Shown here one piece after another: positions 6,165 to 8,504 of a DNA stretch of 8,504 bases. The translations under genes and the position numbers were made by a program. This DNA is from an uncultured Eubacteriales bacterium. Its GTDB lineage: Bacteria > Bacillota > Clostridia > Peptostreptococcales > Anaerovoracaceae. The notes beneath the pieces were generated by a model, which saw only the letters and a program-made list of their open reading frames with translations, did no database searches and was not told where the DNA came from. The DNA lies in the NCBI GenBank assembly GCA_900540145.1, contig UQEW01000078.1, positions 1 to 8,504 on the forward strand, in the 5' to 3' direction. Positions within the stretch are counted from its first letter, which is position 1; each line of letters starts with the position of its first letter.

Positions 6165-7278
6165 CGGTGTCATCTCCTTCACAAACAAAATTTCCTTCGC
6201 TTAGATTGTCGCCATCGTTCTCCTGGCTTATATTATCGTCCTTGGTCTCCTGGTTTAAAGCGGGCTGACCAAGATCTTCGTCCTTTGGCTCCTCCTTAAT
6301 AGGTTCTCCGTTTAAATCACAGAGTCCTTCAAAGTAAGGAGTTTTGTTCTCCGGCAGAACAGCTTTCATAGCTGCAATGGCTACTTCCAGCTGTTTCTCA
6401 TTTGGTTCTTTGGTAGTCAGTTTTTGAAGATAAATTCCCGGAAGGCTGAGTATCTTAACGATCCAATTGTCACTCCTTCCTGCCCATTTGAGCAGTTCAT
6501 AAGATACTCCGGCAATAAGCGGAAGGACTAAAATTCTGCTTATTATGCGTATCCATACATTCGGCCATCCCATAAGGGCATGAGCCAATACAGCTATCAC
6601 CATTACAAACATGAGAAAGCTGGTTCCGCACCTAGGGTGAAGCGTATAGAATTGCTGAGCGTTTTCCGGAGTGAGTTCAAGGTTATTTTCAAAGCAATGG
6701 ATAGTCTTATGCTCTGCTCCGTGATATTCAAATACCGTCCTTATATCCTTCATTTTAGATATAAGCAATATATATCCTATGAAGATTATCATTCTGACTA
6801 CGCCCTCTGCCAGATTAAGCAGAATTATGCTGTCGGTTACAGCTGAAAGCCATCCCACTACTACGGTAGGTAAAAGCATAAATATGGATACTGCCAGCAC
6901 TATGGCAATTAAGACGGAAAAAGCCATAAGGACTTTCCATGCCTTCTCTTTTCCGAATTTTTCTTCCATCCAGATGTCAAATTTATCTTTTTCGTATTCG
7001 TCAGGATAATTTTCTTCCAGCACATCTGCTGAGTACATGAGGACTTTTGTCCCCTGTATCATAGAAGACACAAAATTTACCACACCTCTTATCAGCGGAA
7101 CTTTAGCCCATCTGTTCATCTTAGGCGTAGGCTGAGTCTTCATGTGTATGCTGCCATCTGCAAGTCTTACGGCCACAGCGGTTTTCTCCGGGCCGCGCAT
7201 CATTATGCCCTCCATTATAGCCTGCCCTCCTATGGAAGTAGGGCAGGCATTTTTCAAGAAAATTTTATTTAAATCCAT
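6136..7278 (-). CDS. DUF1385 family membrane protein, YqhQ-like, function unknown
   Basis: This 380-residue protein matches the DUF1385 family (B. subtilis YqhQ) by its opening IGGQAIMEGIMMRGPEK (16-32) and by two conserved blocks, EYHGAEHKTIHCFE (184-197) and HPRCGTSF (214-221). Hydrophobic segments near 115-146, 150-175, 219-236 and 243-263 suggest about four membrane passes. The histidine- and cysteine-containing blocks lie between or at the ends of these segments and could bind a metal, which is inference. After about residue 328 comes a tail of some 50 residues rich in Asp, Glu, Asn and Gln with no predicted fold by eye. The ATG at 7278 has a modest AAAGGG site 6 bases upstream and lies 24 bases after rho. 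The gene is often seen beside prmC and rpmE in Clostridia, but I know of no established biochemical role. Confidence 0.9.
   Translation of the reverse strand: MDLNKIFLKNACPTSIGGQAIMEGIMMRGPEKTAVAVRLADGSIHMKTQPTPKMNRWAKVPLIRGVVNFVSSMIQGTKVLMYSADVLEENYPDEYEKDKFDIWMEEKFGKEKAWKVLMAFSVLIAIVLAVSIFMLLPTVVVGWLSAVTDSIILLNLAEGVVRMIIFIGYILLISKMKDIRTVFEYHGAEHKTIHCFENNLELTPENAQQFYTLHPRCGTSFLMFVMVIAVLAHALMGWPNVWIRIISRILVLPLIAGVSYELLKWAGRSDNWIVKILSLPGIYLQKLTTKEPNEKQLEVAIAAMKAVLPENKTPYFEGLCDLNGEPIKEEPKDEDLGQPALNQETKDDNISQENDGDNLSEGNFVCEGDDTDEPAAERAD
6174..6180 (-). promoter_or_regulatory. Ribosome binding site of prmC inside the DUF1385 gene
   Basis: GAAGGAG on the minus strand lies within the 3' end of the DUF1385 coding region, 9 bases before the ATG at 6164. 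It decides the prmC start and supports coupled translation. Confidence 0.7.
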
Positions 7279-7302
7279 CTTTTTCCCTTTATCGTTTTAA
7301 AC

Positions 7303-8504
7303 TTAGTCCATCATTACTTTTTTGATAACTTTGATGAAGTCGCTGTTATTCTTGGTATGCGCCAGATTGTCAATTATAGCTTCAGTGACTTCTTGCGTGC
7401 TGCCGCCGGAAAGGTTGCGCCGCATAACCCATATTGCCTCGAGCTCTTCTTGTGTCATGAGCAAATCTTCACGTCTTGTGCCTGATTTGTTAAGGCTTAT
7501 GGCTGGGAATATCCTTTTTTCTGAAAGTTTTCTGTCCAAATGCAGTTCCATATTGCCTGTGCCTTTAAATTCTTCAAATATGACTTCGTCCATGCGGCTT
7601 CCTGTCTCTATAAGCGCCGTAGCGAGAATGGTTATGGAACCGCCTTCCTCTAATTTGCGGGCAGCACCGAAGAATTTCTTAGGTTTGTGGAATGCTCCCG
7701 GGTCGAATCCTCCTGAAAGAGTCTTTCCGGAAGCCGGCACCACCATATTATAAGCTCTTGCCAGTCTTGTAATGCTGTCAAGTAATATTACCACATCTTT
7801 TCCGTGTTCAACCAGCCTTTGAGCTCTTGCGAGAACCATTTCAGCTACTTTGGTATGATGCTGAGGCAGTTCGTCAAAAGTTGAAAAGATAACCTCCCCG
7901 CCTTTCAAAGACCTCTTCATATCAGTTACTTCTTCAGGTCTTTCGTCAACCAGTAAAACTATAAGTTCTACTTCCGGATAATTTTTTTCTATGGCATTGG
8001 CAATCTTTTTTAAAAGTACAGTTTTTCCTGCTTTCGGCGGAGCCACAATAAGACCTCTCTGCCCTTTTCCTATGGGAGCCACCAAGTCTATAAGACGCAT
8101 GGAAAGATCTCGGCTTCCGTCCTCCAGTCTAAGTCTTTCGTAAGGGAAAACCGGCGTCAGTTCATCGAAGTCAGGCCTCCTTATAGCCTTGCCAGGCTCG
8201 TCTCCGTTGACTGTAAGTACATATAAAAGCGCGCCAAAACGCTCTCCTTCTTTAGGAAGTCTGGTTATTCCTCTTATCTTATCTCCCGTTTTAAGGTTAA
8301 ATCTCCTTATTTGAGTAGGTGATACGTATATATCTTTATCGCTGGTTAAAAAATTAGAAAATCTAAGGAATCCAAAACTGTTTTCTTCCTGAATCTCCAG
8401 AATGCCTTCTACTTCAGGTCTGTCTTCTTTTTCAGGTTTGTTTTCTTTTTCCTGCCCATCTTCTTGTTGAACGCTTATTTCTTGTTTTTCGTCAACTTTT
8501 GTAT
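7303..8504 (-). CDS. rho: Transcription termination factor Rho, 5' end missing
   Basis: Rho is a hexameric RNA-dependent ATPase that pulls itself along nascent RNA and releases stalled transcripts. The reading frame stays open to the right edge, giving 399 C-terminal residues. Fragment residues 1-33 are a charged Glu/Lys/Gln-rich stretch. Then comes the cold-shock-like primary RNA-binding domain (about 33-110, with SFGFLRF at 42-48). The ATPase core has Walker A APPKAGKT (154-161), VDERPEEVT with the catalytic Glu, Walker B VVILLDSITRL (237-247), the Q-loop near SGGFDPGAFHKPKKF, and FKGTGNMELHLDRKLSEKR with SGTRRED carrying the arginine finger. The internal ATG at 8100 is not the start, since it would remove the whole RNA-binding domain. 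Rho leads into the DUF1385 gene 24 bases later, probably in one operon. Confidence 0.97.
   Translation of the reverse strand, partial: TKVDEKQEISVQQEDGQEKENKPEKEDRPEVEGILEIQEENSFGFLRFSNFLTSDKDIYVSPTQIRRFNLKTGDKIRGITRLPKEGERFGALLYVLTVNGDEPGKAIRRPDFDELTPVFPYERLRLEDGSRDLSMRLIDLVAPIGKGQRGLIVAPPKAGKTVLLKKIANAIEKNYPEVELIVLLVDERPEEVTDMKRSLKGGEVIFSTFDELPQHHTKVAEMVLARAQRLVEHGKDVVILLDSITRLARAYNMVVPASGKTLSGGFDPGAFHKPKKFFGAARKLEEGGSITILATALIETGSRMDEVIFEEFKGTGNMELHLDRKLSEKRIFPAISLNKSGTRREDLLMTQEELEAIWVMRRNLSGGSTQEVTEAIIDNLAHTKNNSDFIKVIKKVMMD

Noticed and set aside
6165..6188. TTG at 6188 or ATG at 6173 as the prmC start
   Set aside because: The GAAGGAG site at 6180-6174 lies downstream of the TTG and directly against the first ATG; only the ATG at 6164 has normal spacing.
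7303..8100. A Rho protein starting at the internal ATG at 8100
   Set aside because: The same frame continues without a stop to the window edge and encodes the standard RNA-binding domain, so the gene is cut by the edge and not short.

Overview
The window is an ordinary chromosomal housekeeping segment from a low-to-moderate GC Gram-positive anaerobe, most likely class Clostridia of the Bacillota. The basis is the gene content and order (rho, DUF1385/YqhQ, prmC, rpmE, prfA, long-form sua5/ywlC, rpiB, upp), which resembles the rho-to-upp neighbourhood of Bacillus and Clostridium. Strong GGAG-type ribosome binding sites, frequent AGA/AGG arginine and ATA isoleucine codons, and protein features such as the four-cysteine zinc form of L31 agree with this. 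The genus cannot be named from the sequence alone.

All nine genes lie on the minus strand, so transcription runs from high to low coordinates. From the right edge: rho (5' end cut off by the window), the DUF1385 membrane protein gene 24 bases later, and prmC, whose start overlaps the DUF1385 end by 29 bases. A well-formed promoter then precedes rpmE, which has a short leader with a small hairpin and ends at a strong intrinsic terminator. A second promoter with an extended -10 starts a five-gene run, prfA-sua5-rpiB-upp-tyrS, with gaps of 20 to 57 bases and no internal terminator. That run ends at a long hairpin with a T tract near the left edge.

Most of the genes serve gene expression: Rho ends transcription, RF1 (prfA) ends translation, PrmC methylates the RF1 GGQ glutamine, L31 is a ribosomal protein, Sua5 makes the precursor of the tRNA t6A modification, and TyrRS charges tRNA-Tyr. 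RpiB and Upp are metabolic (pentose phosphates and uracil salvage); RpiB supplies ribose-5-phosphate, the precursor of the PRPP that Upp consumes. The DUF1385 protein has no assigned function that I can state.

I found no mobile element, CRISPR array, rRNA, tRNA, phage gene or defence system, and nothing I would call a new biological system. The points worth a second look are small: the leader of rpmE, an inverted repeat around the prfA -10 box, an insertion in TyrRS, the lack of room for a T-box before tyrS, a charged N-terminal extension in Rho, and the uncharacterised DUF1385 protein with its acidic tail.
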